Counted from the first letter of the stretch, positions 11,573 through 24,454 are shown. The stretch: DNA of 64,000 nt from Anthoceros angustus (GCA_010909165.1 MU008165.1:868001-932000), one strand, 5' to 3'. A program made the numbers and translations. The notes: generated from the letters alone by a model not told the origin.

Positions 11573-13310
11573 AGATAGTAATTTTATTACATAAGAACTT
11601 TTATTTGTATTATATATTTTTAATATAATGATTTTTATTTTAACTTTATTCATAATTTCATTAAACCACTCTTGATTATCTTTCTTGTGGAAAAGTCTTC
11701 AAGCCATGCAAGCGGCATCTTGAAATTGATGTAGTGAAGCTAAGATTGAGTATATCGCTATGTGTTTAGCTGAGTCTGCTTTTGGTCATTGTCATAGCAT
11801 GGCATAATAGCATCGGACAATTTCTTCTTCTATAGCTACGCATATTATAGTTACTAAATCGCATGTTAGAATCTTGACGGGTTCATAACACGATTTCTGT
11901 GGCTCTAAGCGGGCTCAACGTGCTTAGGACGACCACACCAAGGGTGTGCGAATGTTTTGAATCATGAGCCGAGCAAGAACGTGGCTGAGGCGAGTGTGAA
12001 GATGGCGGCGAGAAGGAAAATTGGCATTTAGGGGTGAACGGCTATTGTTGAAGTCCCACCTTGGCCGTCACGTGAGAGAACTCCTAGCTGCAGGGCAATG
12101 GACACCCGTTGCCCGAAGAAGCCATCACACAAGAAAAGGGCGTGGTAGGCTTTTACAGCCTTGATGAACTGGAGAAATCCTTGCCCATGGCCCCGTGAGT
12201 CTCGATGGCAAGGGGATGAAGGCGTGGCCCTTCTTGCATGGGCGAGTACTTGTGAACTCGTTGTCGCGCATCTCTCCGCCACCCAACCCGGAGGGTTGAT
12301 GGCGATGACAGACGGTGTCGCAAGGTGCTACGGCCACATCCACGAAACCGTCCCCCTCGGCCGAGAACATGGCGTCGCGGGCGGCGTGATGCGTAGCAAT
12401 GCGCCCGCCACCGGAGAGCGAGGGCTACGGGTCTAAAGAGAGCAGCCAAAGGTTGGACCAAACCCAGCGGAACCTCATCGCGGTAGAAAAAAGCCACGAC
12501 TGAAATACCTTGATGCAAGGTCGGGCTAGAAGCCATGAACTGCTCCTTCCCGAGCAAGAGCGGAGGCGAGCTCGAGGTCAAGGAATGGAGGAATCGAGGA
12601 GCAAAGCCGCGTGCCCATACAAGTTTCTTCTCATGGAGGGAGGCCAAAGCCCCCGGCCGTCCCGCAGAGCGACGAGACGTGGCGCCCTAGCCTCGAGGAT
12701 AGGACACCCCTAGCCAATCTTAAGGACAAGCATGCAGGAAGGCGCCTCCTCGACGCCCGAGGGCGAAGGCCTTGAAGATGCGGTAATCCCTGTGGATTAG
12801 GAAATGGGAGGCCTAGATGCGGGTTGAGAGGACCAAGCTGCGTGCGGATGCCAGGCGCCTCTAAGGGCCGCTCTTGAGGTAAGCAATTGCATTCATGTGA
12901 GCACTTCCTCAACGGACAACCAAGCAAAACAAGTCTAATATGCAAATACCAATTTGTAACACTAGGAGAGGTAGAGCTTGTGGTTTTCCACACTCTCCCA
13001 CGAGAACAACACGCAAATTCGGCACATGGCTCCTGAGTGATAGCTTTGGCCTCCTCACAACTCTCTTGCATTGCATATGTAGAGGACAAGTTATGATGTG
13101 AGCTTGTCCTGTGAAAGGGTCTATATAGATATACTAGGCCTTGGCATTGGCATATTCCTAAGATATCCTATTGGCATCAGCATATGCCGGAAATATCCAA
13201 AGAGTACACCATAATATGCAAGGAATATGCTAAAGCATATAACTTGTGTTTATCCACTTAGTTATTGCTAACCGTGTTTAATTAATGAATCGATGCTTAA
13301 TTAACATAAC
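11573..13310 (+). repeat. U3 kinase 3' flank and spacer module A
   Basis: Flank 11573-11877, then module A to 13310 in its simple form. It ends CTCTTGAGGTAAGCAATTGC (12870s), a strong splice-donor-like site, followed by the conserved AAGTCTAATATGCAAATACC block and TCTATATAGATATACTAGG near 13120. No recognised gene. Confidence 0.73.
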
Positions 13311-13553
13311 CACTTTATTAATTAATTACTAATTACTTAATGATAAGTCATTAGATTAATTAATGCTAGATATAAATGAATTTAACCACTTCATATTAAT
13401 TAATTAATACTAATAACTTACTTAATGATAGTCATTAGATTAATTAATGCTAGATATAAATGAATTTAACCACTTATATTAATTAATTAATACTAATTAC
13501 TTACTTAATGATAAGTCATTAGATTAATTAATGCTAGATATAAATGAATTTAA
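13311..13553. repeat. U3 AT-rich minisatellite, 3 copies
   Basis: Three copies; the first is slightly shortened (TTAATTAATTACTAATTAC). Confidence 0.92.
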
Positions 13554-13675
13554 CATAAATCAAGCACTATCTCTTTCTAAAATAGATGCCAATATACCAA
13601 TCGACACAGTAGTTGAAAATTTACCAATTTACTAGTTGCCAATATGAAGCCTGTAGTTTCTCATGGGGTATAAAT
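13554..13675 (+). promoter_or_regulatory. U4 kinase promoter with TATA box
   Basis: TATAAAT at 13669-13675 in CATGGGGTATAAATGGGAG. TTGCCAATATGAAG lies 30 bp upstream. Exon 1 donor follows near 13773. Confidence 0.6.
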
Positions 13676-14870
13676 GGGAGACTTAAATCGAACTCCCGAC
13701 TGAACTTCAAATCTTGTTATCCATTCTTCTTGCATGTAACTTTTCATAATTCTATGATCTACGGTTGTTAAGGTTTGTTCAATGAAGATTGATGTTCTCC
13801 TTTACGGAGGGATGAGTTTATGCATGTATATTCCTATGTGTGCTAACTAATTCATTCTCTCTACTTGTTCTCTCTGAGTTTCCCTAGAGGGCACGAATTA
13901 CCCAAAGGCGAGACCTAAACCGAAAGATTTCCTCCGCCATGAACTTAAAAATCTCACATTCTTGCAAATATCTTTTAATAATCGTGATCTACTTTGGGTA
14001 TGTTCCATGAAGATTCATGTTCTCCTTTATAGAGGGATGGGTGTATGCATGTGTATTCCAAGCGTGTTAATTCATTCTTTCTACTTGTTCCCCTGGTTTC
14101 CTAGAGGGCACGTAAATTACCCAAAGGGTAAACCGAAAGATTTCCTCCGCACCATGAACTTAAAAATCTCACATTCTTGCAAATATCTTTTAATAATCGT
14201 GTGATCTACGGTTGTTAAGGTTTGTTCAATGAAGATTCATGTTCTCCTTTACGGAGGGATGAGTTTATGCATGTATATTCCTATGTGTGCTAACGAATTC
14301 ATTCTCTCTACTTGTTCTCTACAGGTTTCCCTAGAGGGCACGTAAATTACCCAAAGGGCGAGACCTAAACCGAAAGATTCCCTCCGCACCATGAACTTAA
14401 AAATCTCACATTCTTGCAAATATCTTTTAATAATCGTGTGATCTACGGTTGTTAAGGTATGTTCCATGAAGATTCATGTTCTCCTTTATAGAGGGATGGG
14501 TGTATGCATGTGTATTCCGGCGCGTGTTAACGAATTCATTCTTTCTACTTGTTCCCTACAGGTTTCCCTAGAGGGCACGTAAATTACCCAAAGGGCGAGA
14601 CCTAAACCGAAAGATTTCCTCCGCACCATGAACTTAAAAATCTCACATTCTTGCAAATATCTTTTAATAATCGTGTGATCTACTTGTTAAGGTTTGTTCA
14701 ATGAAGATTCATGTTCTCCTTTATAGAGGGATGAGTTTATGCATGTATGTTCCTATGTGCTAACGAATTCATTCTCTCTACTTGTTCCTGCAGTTTCCCT
14801 AGAGGCACGTAAATTACCCAAAGGCGGACCTAAACCGAAGAAATACTCCTATTTATCAATCTTTAAAATT
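13676..14870 (+). repeat. U4 exon 1 plus 5 exon-intron repeats (best-preserved splice sites)
   Basis: Order beta0, alpha, beta, alpha, beta. The sites here are the clearest in the window. One intron is 14220-14324 (105 nt: AAG/GTTTGTTC donor, TGCTAAC branch about 30 nt before the acceptor, CTACAG/GTTTCCC acceptor). The next exon is 14325-14457, the next intron 14458-14561 (AAG/GTATGTTC to CTACAG), then exon 14562-14691. The final acceptor reads CCTGCAG/TTTCCC before K4. Exons of about 130-133 nt are not a clear multiple of three, so serial inclusion would shift the frame. A 5' UTR or regulatory role is more likely than repeated protein modules. Confidence 0.82.
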
Positions 14871-15683
14871 ATGGAGTCCACAATGAAATTGAAGTGAGAA
14901 TGTTTGAAGAAAGATACATATGTGGAAAATGTATCGGTGAAGGAGGTTTTTCCAAAGTCTATGAATGCTATGACAAATATACGGAAAGATATTTGCCTGC
15001 AAAATTATGAAAAATCTAAAGACATAAATGATGCAATATGTAGAGAGATCAACACTCTTGATCTCTTCCAAAATATTCTCATATTATTAACACAAAAGTG
15101 TTCATGAGGATATTGAACATATTTATATTGTGATGGAGCTATGTACCAATGGTACACTAAAGGATGAACTAAAAAAGGGGAGCTTATTGTGAAGAGGATG
15201 CAAAAATACTTATGTTTAACCTAATGGAGGCAATCAATTTTGCCATGCATAATGTTATGCATCGCGATTTGAAACCGCTAATATACTATTACTTAGCCGT
15301 CTCAAAGTCATACTAGCAGACTTTGGTTTGTGCTCCATGTCTCCAAACGAACATGAATTATTATGCAGGAGTCAGGAACCCCATGTTACATGGCTCGGAG
15401 GTATTGGAGTCAAGACGATGTAAACATAAGCTATACTTCAAAAGCCGATATTTGGAGCGCAGAGTCATTTTGTATGAAGTTTTAACCGAAATCGTCCTTA
15501 TATAGGATATGAGTTCGACGTAAAAAGAAGAATGGATAACTCAATTGGACCTAGATGAGTGGCCCAACATGTCACACGAAGTGAAAGATCTACTACACTC
15601 AATGTTACATTTAGAACAAGAGTGTAGACCTGGACAAGAAAGTTCTAAACCATTCTTGGTTTTGCTCGCTATCTTATATATGA
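14871..15683 (+). pseudogene. Kinase copy K4, full length, frameshifted
   Basis: ATG at 14871, TGA at 15681-15683. The glycine loop GEGGFSKVYECYDKYT, the catalytic-loop HRDLK codons and the NISYTSKADI region are present at DNA level. Breaks include the four-A CACAAAAG run, TGCCATGCATAATG in place of the CHRHN codons, GTCAGGAACCCC in the activation loop (loss of part of GAAG) and TTAACCGAAATCG (loss of one G in LTGNRP). The C-terminal VLNHSWF codons are altered to GGACAAGAAAGTTC, a variant shared with K6. Confidence 0.8.
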
Positions 15684-17480
15684 AAGATAGTAATTTTATT
15701 ATATAAGAACTTTTATTTGTATTATATATTTTAATATAATGATTTTTATTTTAACTTTATTCATAATTTCATTAAACCACTCTTGATTACCTCTTTCTTG
15801 TGGAAAGTCTTCAAGCCATGCAAGCGTATGAAATTGATGTAGTGAAGCTAAGATTGGAGTATATCGCTATGTGTTTAGCTGAGTGCTTTTGGTCATTGTC
15901 ATAGCATGGCATAATAGCATCGGGACAATTTCTTCTTCTATAGCTACGCATATTATAGTTACTAAATCGCATGTTAGAATCTTGACGGGTTCGCAAACCC
16001 CGCGGCTCTCAACGTGCTTTGGGACGACCACACCAAGGGTGTGCGAATGTTTTGAATCATGAGCCGAGCAAGGCGAACGTGGCCTCGAGGCGGAGTGTGA
16101 AGATGGCGGCGAGAAGGAAAATTGGCATTTAGGGCTGGAAACGGCTATTGTTGAAGTCCCACCTTGCAGCGCCGTCCACAGGAGAGAACTCCTAGCCTGC
16201 AGGGCAATGGACACCCGTTGCCTGAAAGAAGCCATCACACAAGAAAAGGGGGCGGCTGTGGTAGGCTTTAGCACAGGCCTTGATGAACCTGGAGAAATCC
16301 TTGCCCATGGCCCCGTGAGTCTCGATGGCAAGGGGGATGAAGGCGTGGCCTTTCTTCCATGGGCGAGTACTTGTGAACGCTTGTTGTCGCATCTCTCCGC
16401 CACCCAACCCGGAGGGTTGATGATGGCGTGCTTTGCGGTGTCCCGCAAGGTCCGTACGGCCACATCCACAACGGAAACCGGTCCCCCTCGGTGCCGAGAA
16501 CATGGCGTCGGACGGCGTGATGCGTGTGATGCGCCCGCCGGAGAGCGAGGGCTACGGCAGTCTAAAGAGAGCGAGCCAAAGGTTGGACCAAACCCAAAGT
16601 GAACCTCATCGTAGAAAAGAAGCCGGTGCGACTAAATACCTTGATGCAAGGTCGGGCTAGAAGCCATGAACCTGCTCCCTTTCCCGAGCAAGAGCGGAGG
16701 CGAGCTCGAGTTGGTCAAGGAATGGAGGAATCCAGGAGCAGAGCCAGCTGCGTGCCCATACTGCTTCTCATGGAGGGAGGCCAGAAGCCCACGCAGCCCG
16801 TCCGCAGAGAACGAGGACGAATGCGGCATGACCGCCCTAGCCTCAGAGGATAGGACACCCCTAGCCAATCTTAAGGACAAGCATGCAAGGGGAAGGCGCC
16901 CTCCTCGACGCCCGAGACGAAGGCCTTCAAGATGCGGTAATCCTCAGGGGATTAGGAAATGAGAGGCCTAGATGCGGGTTGAGAGGACCAAGCTCAAGCG
17001 TCGTGCCGGATGCCGGCGCTCTAAGGGCCGCTCTTCGAGGTAAGCAATTGCATTCATGTGAGCACTTCCTCAACGGACAACCAAGCAAAACAAGTCTAAT
17101 ATGCAAATACCAATTTGTAACACTGGAGAGAGTAGCTTGCACGTTGTGGTTTTCCTCCCACACTCCCCACGAGAACAACACGCAAATGGCGCACATGGCT
17201 CGGAGTGATAGCTTTGGCCTCCTCACAACTCTCTTGCATTGCATATGTAGAGGACAAGGACAAGTTATGATGTGAGCTTGTCCTTTGTGAAAGGGTCTAT
17301 ATAGATATACTAGGCCTTGGCATTGGCATATTCCTAAGATATCCTATTGGCATCGGCATCGGAAATATCCAAAGAATACACCATAATATGCAAGGAATAT
17401 GCTAAAGCATATAACTTGTGTTTATCCACTTAGTTATTGCTAACCGTGTTTAATTAATGTCGATGCTTAATTAACATAAC
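15684..17480 (+). repeat. U4 kinase 3' flank and spacer module A
   Basis: Flank to 15982, then module A to 17480. This copy keeps many of the CTGCAG and CCGG positions that other copies have lost (for example CTAGCCTGCAGGGC at 16192). It allows open frames such as 16207-16602 that elsewhere are broken, including the shared GFSTGLDEPGEILAHGPVSL stretch. Function unknown. Confidence 0.73.
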
Positions 17481-17723
17481 CACTATTAATTAATTAATAC
17501 TAATTACTTAATGATAAGTCATTAGATTAATTAATGCTAGATATAAATGAATTTAACCACTTATATTAATTAATTAATACTAATAACTTACTTAATGATA
17601 GGTCATTAGATTAATTAATGCTAGATATAAATGAATTTAACCACTTCATTAATTAATTAATACTAATTACTTACTTAATGATAAGTCATTAGATTAATTA
17701 ATGCTAGATATAAATGAATTTAA
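17481..17723. repeat. U4 AT-rich minisatellite, 3 copies
   Basis: Three direct copies of the 84-bp unit, between module A and the U5 promoter. Confidence 0.92.
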
Positions 17724-17850
17724 CATAAATCAGCAGCACTATCTCTTTCTAAAATAGATGCCAATATACCAATCGACACACAGCCGTTGAAAATTTACCA
17801 ATTTACTAGTTGCCAATATGAAGCCTGGTAGTTTCTCATGGGGTATAAAT
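17724..17850 (+). promoter_or_regulatory. U5 kinase promoter with TATA box
   Basis: TATAAAT at 17844-17850, same CATGGGG context. This promoter no longer leads to a kinase, because the unit is interrupted 566 bp further on. Confidence 0.58.
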
Positions 17851-18416
17851 GGGCGAGACTTAAATCGAAACTGCTGCTCCGGACTCTGAACTTCGAAATC
17901 TTGTTATCCATTCTTCTTGCATGTAACTTTTCATAATTCTATGATCTACGGTTGTTAAGGTTTGTTCAATGAAGATTGATGTTCTCCTTTACGGAGGATG
18001 AGTTTATGCATGTATATTCCTATGTGTGTGCAACGAATTCATTCTCTACTTGTTCTCTCTGAGTTTCTAGAGACGTAAATTACCCAAAGGCGAGACCTAA
18101 ACCGAAAGATTTCCTCCGCATGAACTTAAAAATCTCACATTCTTGCAAATATCTTTTAATAATCGTGTGATCTACGGTTGTTAAGGTATGTTCCATGAAG
18201 ATTCATGTTCTCCTTTATAGAGGGATGGGTGTATGCATGTGTATTCCTGCGTTAACGAATTCATTCTTTCTACTTGTTCCCTCAGTTTCCTAGAGGGCAC
18301 GTAAATTACCCAAAGGGCGAGACCTAAACCGAAAGATTTCCTCCGCACCATGAACTTAAAAATCTCACATTCTTGCAAATATCTTTTAATAATCGTGTGA
18401 TCTACGGTTGTTAAGG
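17851..18416 (+). repeat. U5 exon-intron array, cut after two repeats by an inserted element
   Basis: Exon 1 with beta0 donor near 17956, an alpha repeat with donor near 18187, then the next exon ending CGGTTGTTAAG at 18415. The sequence changes abruptly to foreign DNA (GTGGAACGAAGC), exactly at the exon-intron junction. Confidence 0.8.
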
Positions 18417-20340
18417 TGTGGAACGAAGCATTTTGGTCACCCCAGACACGGCAGGGGAGACTGACGCGTAGATTGGGTAGTAGTTGTTCAGGCAGGTAGG
18501 TAGTAGGTAGGTCGATAGAAAGGTAGGAAGATGGTAGGACGTCCGAGGGGAGTTCGGGACTTAACTGAGTCGGCGTACCCGTAGGAGGTTCGATCCGGTA
18601 GGAAGTATGGGTAGATAGAAGCATATATAGGCATGATAGGCTCCAGAAAGTTCCTTGGACCATGGGAAGTAGGAATATTTGGGGATAAGAAGTTCCTTGG
18701 CCTTCGAATTATTTAGATTCCGCTTGGCTATATATGCCAAAAAGGGCTAGTTAAGTTGTAGATAGAAAATAGCTACAGGAGTTTTGAACCGGACACGTGG
18801 CAGCCATCAGGGAGGAGCACCATTAAGGCAGATTTGCATGTACCGCAAACTCGCTGTGGTTTTGAACGGGCGCCAGCGGCCCGCAGCGGGCGCCGAGGGA
18901 GTAAGTGGAGTTGCGTCAAGGAGGAAGGCAGAAGGAGCGGCGCCTTCGGGCCGACAGCGCGCGCAGTCGGAGGGAGCGCGAACTCAAGGCGGAGGGCGCA
19001 AGCGAGGAGCCGAGCGATAAGGAGCAGCGGCTGAGGGCGGCTGACCGAGCTCACTGGGCGTGAGCGCAGGAGAAACGCTGGAGAGGAGTTCTGAGGGGTT
19101 CGCACGGCGCGGCGAGTGAAGGTGCTCGAGCGAGGAGCAATTGTTGGAGAGGCGCTGGCGGGAAGAGCCGCCAGCGTGAGATCAAGTGGTAGCGAAACTG
19201 GAGGGAGATTGAAGGAGCCGAGGCCACCTCTTGGCGGTGGTGTGAGGCGACCTGAGGAGCAAAGTCTTCCTTGCGTTATCTCACCCAAACCACCACTTTT
19301 GTTTCACTACTCTCTTAGCCTGATAGATTACTCCAATCTCTCCAATTTTGCTATCCTTGTGTGTGCTGTGCGCAAGATGGTGAAGGTAGTAAGGACAGGA
19401 ACGGGGTACTCACGGGAGGAAACCTCCGCCACACCCACAAGGGAAAAGGTAAGAAACACCCAATTCCCCGAGTTCGAGTGTAGGCCGCCCAAATTTCACC
19501 TCGAGATTTGATGCGCCAGCTACGCTACCGAGATGAAGATGGAATGGTCATTTGGTACTGGCACTTTAGCAGCCCCGCCTTTGGTTCGGGGAGTGTGCGC
19601 GATTTAATGAGAGTGACCAAGGCGGACGGCCAATTTCCGGAGGATGCATAAATCAAGTCATCCCGGGATGTGGAAGGTACGGCATTTCCGTGGATACGAT
19701 TTGATACCAAGCCCACAAGGGAGGGATCATTCAGCTCAGCCTCCAAGAATCGATCCCTGAGGAGGTTATGAGCATGTTCTACGACCAAAGGAGGAAGTAT
19801 GGTCGCAAGGCAATGGTCGGAGGATCTCTTTGTTCAAGGAGCGGAGAAGTGGAATTTATTCGCCAAGATATGGCTGGGACCAACGCAGGAAGACGACTGG
19901 AAATTCCCATTTAATGATGATGTATGAGATGTCTGGAAGTTGGTGGATTGGGCCACCATTCAGTATGAACAAAGCGTTGCGCATCGAACCATTTGGTGAT
20001 GGAGGGAGCAGAATCGCTTTTGTCTCTACCTACCTCAGACACCTATATCAGGGAGGAGGTTCTTACACCGAGACTGGAAGAAGCCAAGATAGAAGCTACT
20101 CTGCAGGGCGGAGGGGAGCCATCTGCCCAGAGGATGAAGAGATGAGGCCCCGGCAAGAGACCGCCACGCCCGCGAACCAACATGAGGCCTCGTGATCGTG
20201 AACCCAACAAGAGAAAGGGAAAAAGGCTATAGAAGCACTCTCCACGGAGGAAGGAGGAAAGGATACGAGACCACCTACCAGCCGGGTTGAGGATTGGTAG
20301 GCCGACAACACCAAAGGGTAGGGAGGAACCCCTACCAGAG
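18417..20340 (+). mobile_element. Unclassified retroelement, left part (LTR-like then gag-like region)
   Basis: Foreign sequence replacing the U5 kinase. The first part is rich in GTAGG repeats (18480-18535). It then has a TATA-like GGCTATATATGCC at about 18727 and a GC-rich leader to about 19300, resembling an LTR U3-R-U5 layout. From about 19510 a decayed reading frame with MRQLRYRDEDGMVIWYWHFS and WKFPFNDDV can be followed through stops; it may be a gag. No reverse transcriptase is seen on either side. The second LTR is not found, so the element is truncated or recombined. Classification is a guess. Confidence 0.45.
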
Positions 20341-20594
20341 TGAAGGATCGTGGGGCAACCATGTCGGTGGAAGGAGGAGAGGAGAGGAGGAGGCAAGAGT
20401 AGCTCTCTCACATTGAGATGAGGCTTGAGGGTATTTATACCTCCAATAGGCTCCTAGGAAGCTCCACAAGAAGCTCCTAGAAGGAGCACAAGAAGCTTCC
20501 TAGTGATTAGCTTAAGCTAAACTAATGATACTTAATCGACACCTAACTTAGACTAAGTGTATTAGTCTAAGTATTGGGCTTTAATACCCTTACA
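20341..20594 (-). repeat. Copia 3' LTR
   Basis: Matches 25121-25360 over nearly the whole length (GAGAGGAGAGGAGGAGGCAA, TTAGACTAAGTGTATTAGTC). It contains several copies of AAGCTCC/AGGAAGCT-type short repeats. Terminal TG..CA dinucleotides present. Confidence 0.9.
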
Positions 20595-20606
20595 ACCTCC
20601 CACTTA
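20595..20606 (-). promoter_or_regulatory. Copia polypurine tract
   Basis: The minus strand reads AAGTGGGAGGT immediately before the 3' LTR start (TGTAAGGG), the expected position for plus-strand priming. Confidence 0.7.
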
Positions 20607-20639
20607 AAGGCCAATTTACCTTAGGAGAATGGACTATCT

Positions 20640-23600
20640 CATGCCCATCGTTGTCCGAGCTTGTGCAAATTGCTGTAGAGAGTCCCTTGGTAAGAATATC
20701 TAGGTTCGCCGGTGAACCTTGACAAGTTGTACCCTCTTGTCGTCCAACACCTCTCGAATGAAGTGATACTTCACATCCACATGTTTAGTCTTCGCATGAA
20801 ACACTGGATTCTTTGCCAATTGATAGCACTCTATCACAATGCAACACGCTCAACCTTGATCCCCAAGTCTCCCACTAAACGAGCAAGCCATATGGCTTCC
20901 TTGCAAGCCTCGCTGCAACATACTGGCCTCCGTGGTAGATAGCGAATGCACGATCGCAAACGAGATCGCCATGAGATCGCCTCCAAAGGCACGTGAAGAC
21001 ATAACTCGATGTGGACCTCTTTGTCCATATCCTCGTGATAATCGATCTGTACCCAACCACACATGCATCTTCACTACCAAAACATATGCACAAAGCTTTT
21101 GTACCATTCGATACCTCATAACTTTTTATCGCCTCCCAATGCTTCTTGCCGGTTTGACATAAACTCGCTAACCACTCCCACCGCAAAGGCAATGTCGACG
21201 TAGCAATCATTGCATACATCAAACTCCCTACATGATGAGTATGGGACCTTCTCCATTTCTTTGTCCTCCTCGTAGCTTGGGCAATCCGCTTGAAAGTTTC
21301 ACATATGGAGGCAATGGAGTACCCAATGGCTTCCCTTCTCCATGTTGAAACGTTGAAGCACCTCGTTAATGTATTCCGTCGAGACAAATAAAGCACGCTA
21401 TGTCTGCTCCGAAATACGCATGCCAAGTATATGGCTCGCCTCCCAAGTCTGCTATTTCAAAGTGAGCATTCAACTTTGACTTCAACAAATCTCATCAAGA
21501 TCGCTCCAAAGAATTAGCATATCATCCACATAGAGGATCAAAATGAGCAAGCTTTGATCCTTAGCTTTTTCAGATAGAGGCAATGATCCTCATCGCCACG
21601 CTTGTAGCCTTGAGAAAGCATAAATGAGTGGAACTTGTGATACCACCGGTGCCTGCTTCAAACCATAAAGGCTCTTCCTCAACCCGCACACCGATGCTCT
21701 TGCCCTTCTCAACAAAACCTTCCGTTGCATGTAGACGCCCTCTTGAAGGTCACCATGCAAGAATGCCGCCTTGACATCCATCCGCATAAGTTCCATATCA
21801 TCCTCGCAACCAAAGCAAGAACACATCGCAGTTGTCATTTTGACTCATCGGTGAGAAAATCTCATCAAAGTCAATGCCGTTGTTGCTTGAAACCCTTAGC
21901 AACAACATCGGGCCTTGTACTTTTTTGCCATCAAGCGGTATGACCTTCATCTTGTACACCCATTTGCACCAGAGTGCCTTCTTATCCTTAGGCAACGAAC
22001 CAACTCCCAAGTTTGGTTCTTTAATTCATTGCATGGCCTTCTCCCACTTGTTGCCGACATGAGCCTCTTTGTAAGAAGAGGGTTCCCACAACTCCGCAAG
22101 ATAACATAATCCAGATGGATCATACCGCCGAGGTCGTGTAATCCCGCCTCGACCTACGCACCTCTATAGGAGCTTGTTCGACTCTTGGTTCATCTCTTGG
22201 AGGAATGTGCTCGCACCACTATCAACTGCGATGATCATGTCCATCTTCTTGGAAGATCACCCTTCGCACCTCCACTTGGAGTAGGCTTCTGCATCTTGTT
22301 CTCATTGAAGAACACGTTAGTACGAACAACCTTTCTAGCCTCGGATCCCACAAACGGTATCCCATCTCACCAGAATCACCATAGCCAAGAAAAATACATT
22401 CTTGGACTTAGGTGCCAACTTGTCCCGAAACTCTTTTGGAACATGGCAAGATGCCTCATACCAAACACTCGCAGATGCTTGTAGGATGGTTTCTTTCCGA
22501 CCATAGCTCCTCCGAACTCGCTCATCAATTCCTTATTAGGAGATCTCATAATAAGATGAACTGAGACACCGCTCGCCCAAAACCCATTAGGCAATCCGAG
22601 TTTGACAACAAACCACGATCCTCTCCGAATGGTTCTGCTCATCCGCTCACCACACCATTTTGTGGAGGAGATACGCATAATTCTCTTTTGATTCCTTGGA
22701 ATCACGAATGACCGAAAGCTGAAACATACTCGCCACCATTATCTCTTAGACACTTCAATCGGTGGCGACCGATTCTCTAAGGGTGACAAATTTAAAAACA
22801 CCGTAACTTCATCCTTTTCCTCAAAGGATAAACCCACACCTTGCGAGAAATCATCTATGAAAGTGACAAAATAAGAGGCACCGCCTAATGATGCAGAGGC
22901 ATAGGTCCACATACATCAGTGAACCAACTCAAGAGGTTTACTTCTACTTTTACCTCGTGTTCGATGTGATGATTTTGTCTGCTTCCCATATAAACAAAGT
23001 GCTCACATCGAGAGATCGAGAAGTTAAGAACAGGATATAACCGTAACGAGATAAAACCTTCATTCCCTTCTCGAGACATATGTCCTAACCGCAATGCCAC
23101 AAGGAAACATTTGGCTGCTCACCACATGATCACATGATCTTTGATGTGTTTACTCAAGTGAGTACAAAGTGCCACACTCGATCCACGAGCTAACACAAGA
23201 GAACCTTTGGAGATCTTCCAAGAGTGATCCCCAAAACCAGAAGTGGTAAGATCATCCAACCGTCTCGCGCTAATCATGCTCTTTGTCAACTTCGAACATG
23301 CCTAACGCCCTTCAAAGATGAATGAAGATCCGTTGTCAAACTTGAGTTGCACATCACCTACGCCCGCGATCCGCATGCATAGTTATTTCCAAGCCTAACG
23401 CATCCTTTCCTTGTAGCATCATACGTGTTAAACCACTCTCTATGCGGAGTAACATGGAAAGATGCACCGAGTCAATTATCCAATTGCGTAATAAATGACT
23501 ATCCACTCCGTTAATTGTGCAAGATTCAAGTAAGAAGAGATAAGGACATCTCCCCTCAATGTAGTTTAACTCTTCCAACTCGATGCATTTAAGTCGCCTT

Positions 23601-23680
23601 GTCCGCTTCTTCTTTCCTTGGTCCTTTTGAACTTCTCTCTTTTGAAGTGACCCTTTGTGACAATAGTGACACTCCACATT
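20640..23680 (-). pseudogene. Copia pol (protease-integrase-RT-RNase H), multiply frameshifted
   Basis: Read on the minus strand from 23680 down. First a zinc-knuckle piece (CHYCHK), then WIIDS of the protease region near 23470. GAG-pre-integrase follows (LGHMS ... CEHFVY ... DVCGPMPLHH, 23100-22885), then integrase (GLPNGFWA, HLIMRSPNKELM, KPSYKHLRVFG, 22705-22376). RT comes next (KWVYKMK, IDFDEIFSPM, MDVKAAFLHGDLQEGVYM, then ILYVDDMLI near 21515-21540). RNase H has the TSSYVF and SLMYAMIAT regions and the conserved HVDVKYHFIREVL end at about 20760. The YVDD box is intact, but the frame changes repeatedly, so it is non-functional as given. Confidence 0.92.
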
Positions 23681-24326
23681 CTTGTTACGACTACGAGATT
23701 TGCTACGAGAAAAGCTTCGTTGCTTCCCTTCGCAGGGACCTCCCTCTCACTATGAGGGCACCGGAACCTTTGGAAGGTTCCATGTTTTTCCTGCTCACCT
23801 CGCCAATGTGCTACCTTCTACATTTACAATGGTAAGACCACTAGTAATTACTCGAGTCGCATTTAAAGGTATCCCAACCTCCGTAATGTGACCAATGAAA
23901 CATAGCTCTCACTAACTGGGAACGTGATACCTTGAGATGAGAGTCGGCTGAAAATGGTATTGAAATCATTCGAATGATCGGACATCCTCGTCCCTTCCTT
24001 CATCTTCAAGTCCACCACCGTTTCAACCAATACACCGAGAAGCCGCACTTTGCTTCTCATACAGTCACATACCGCCACATCCGTAACTCGTGGTCTTATC
24101 TTTCACATTGAAGTACACTGTTTTTGACAATGTTAGCATGATAGTAGATCTAGCAAGCTCATCCAGTCCCGCCACTCATCCCGAGTCATACTATCCGGTT
24201 TGACGCCTAACAACTTTATGGGCTTGATCTTCGCACTAGAACATTATACACTTGTTCTTTCCGTAACGGAAGTTAGTACCATCTAACTTCTCGATATTGA
24301 ACATGACGCTCGACGATGAAGACATC
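23681..24326 (-). pseudogene. Copia gag
   Basis: Start codon at 24326 on the minus strand, giving a serine-rich N-terminus then NIEKLDGTNF, the signature of copia gag. Downstream are KMKEGTRMSDHSNDFNTIFS and RLSSQGITF (24000-23930), typical of the gag helical region. It runs into the zinc knuckle of pol. Several frame breaks. Confidence 0.88.
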
Positions 24327-24454
24327 ATGACTCAAAAATCGATACAGATTAAACACTCAACTCGCCTTGTTAGAAAAGTCAAAGAAGAAAGCGCCACCGA
24401 GGCCCGTATTTTGCCGCTGACTATTCCACCGAGTAATCCGCCAATCGCTCGGCG

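Noticed and set aside
18417-20340. Ty3/gypsy assignment of the outer element
   Set aside because: No RT, RNase H or integrase motif found on either side of the nested copia; only a weak gag-like frame and LTR-like layout, so left unclassified.
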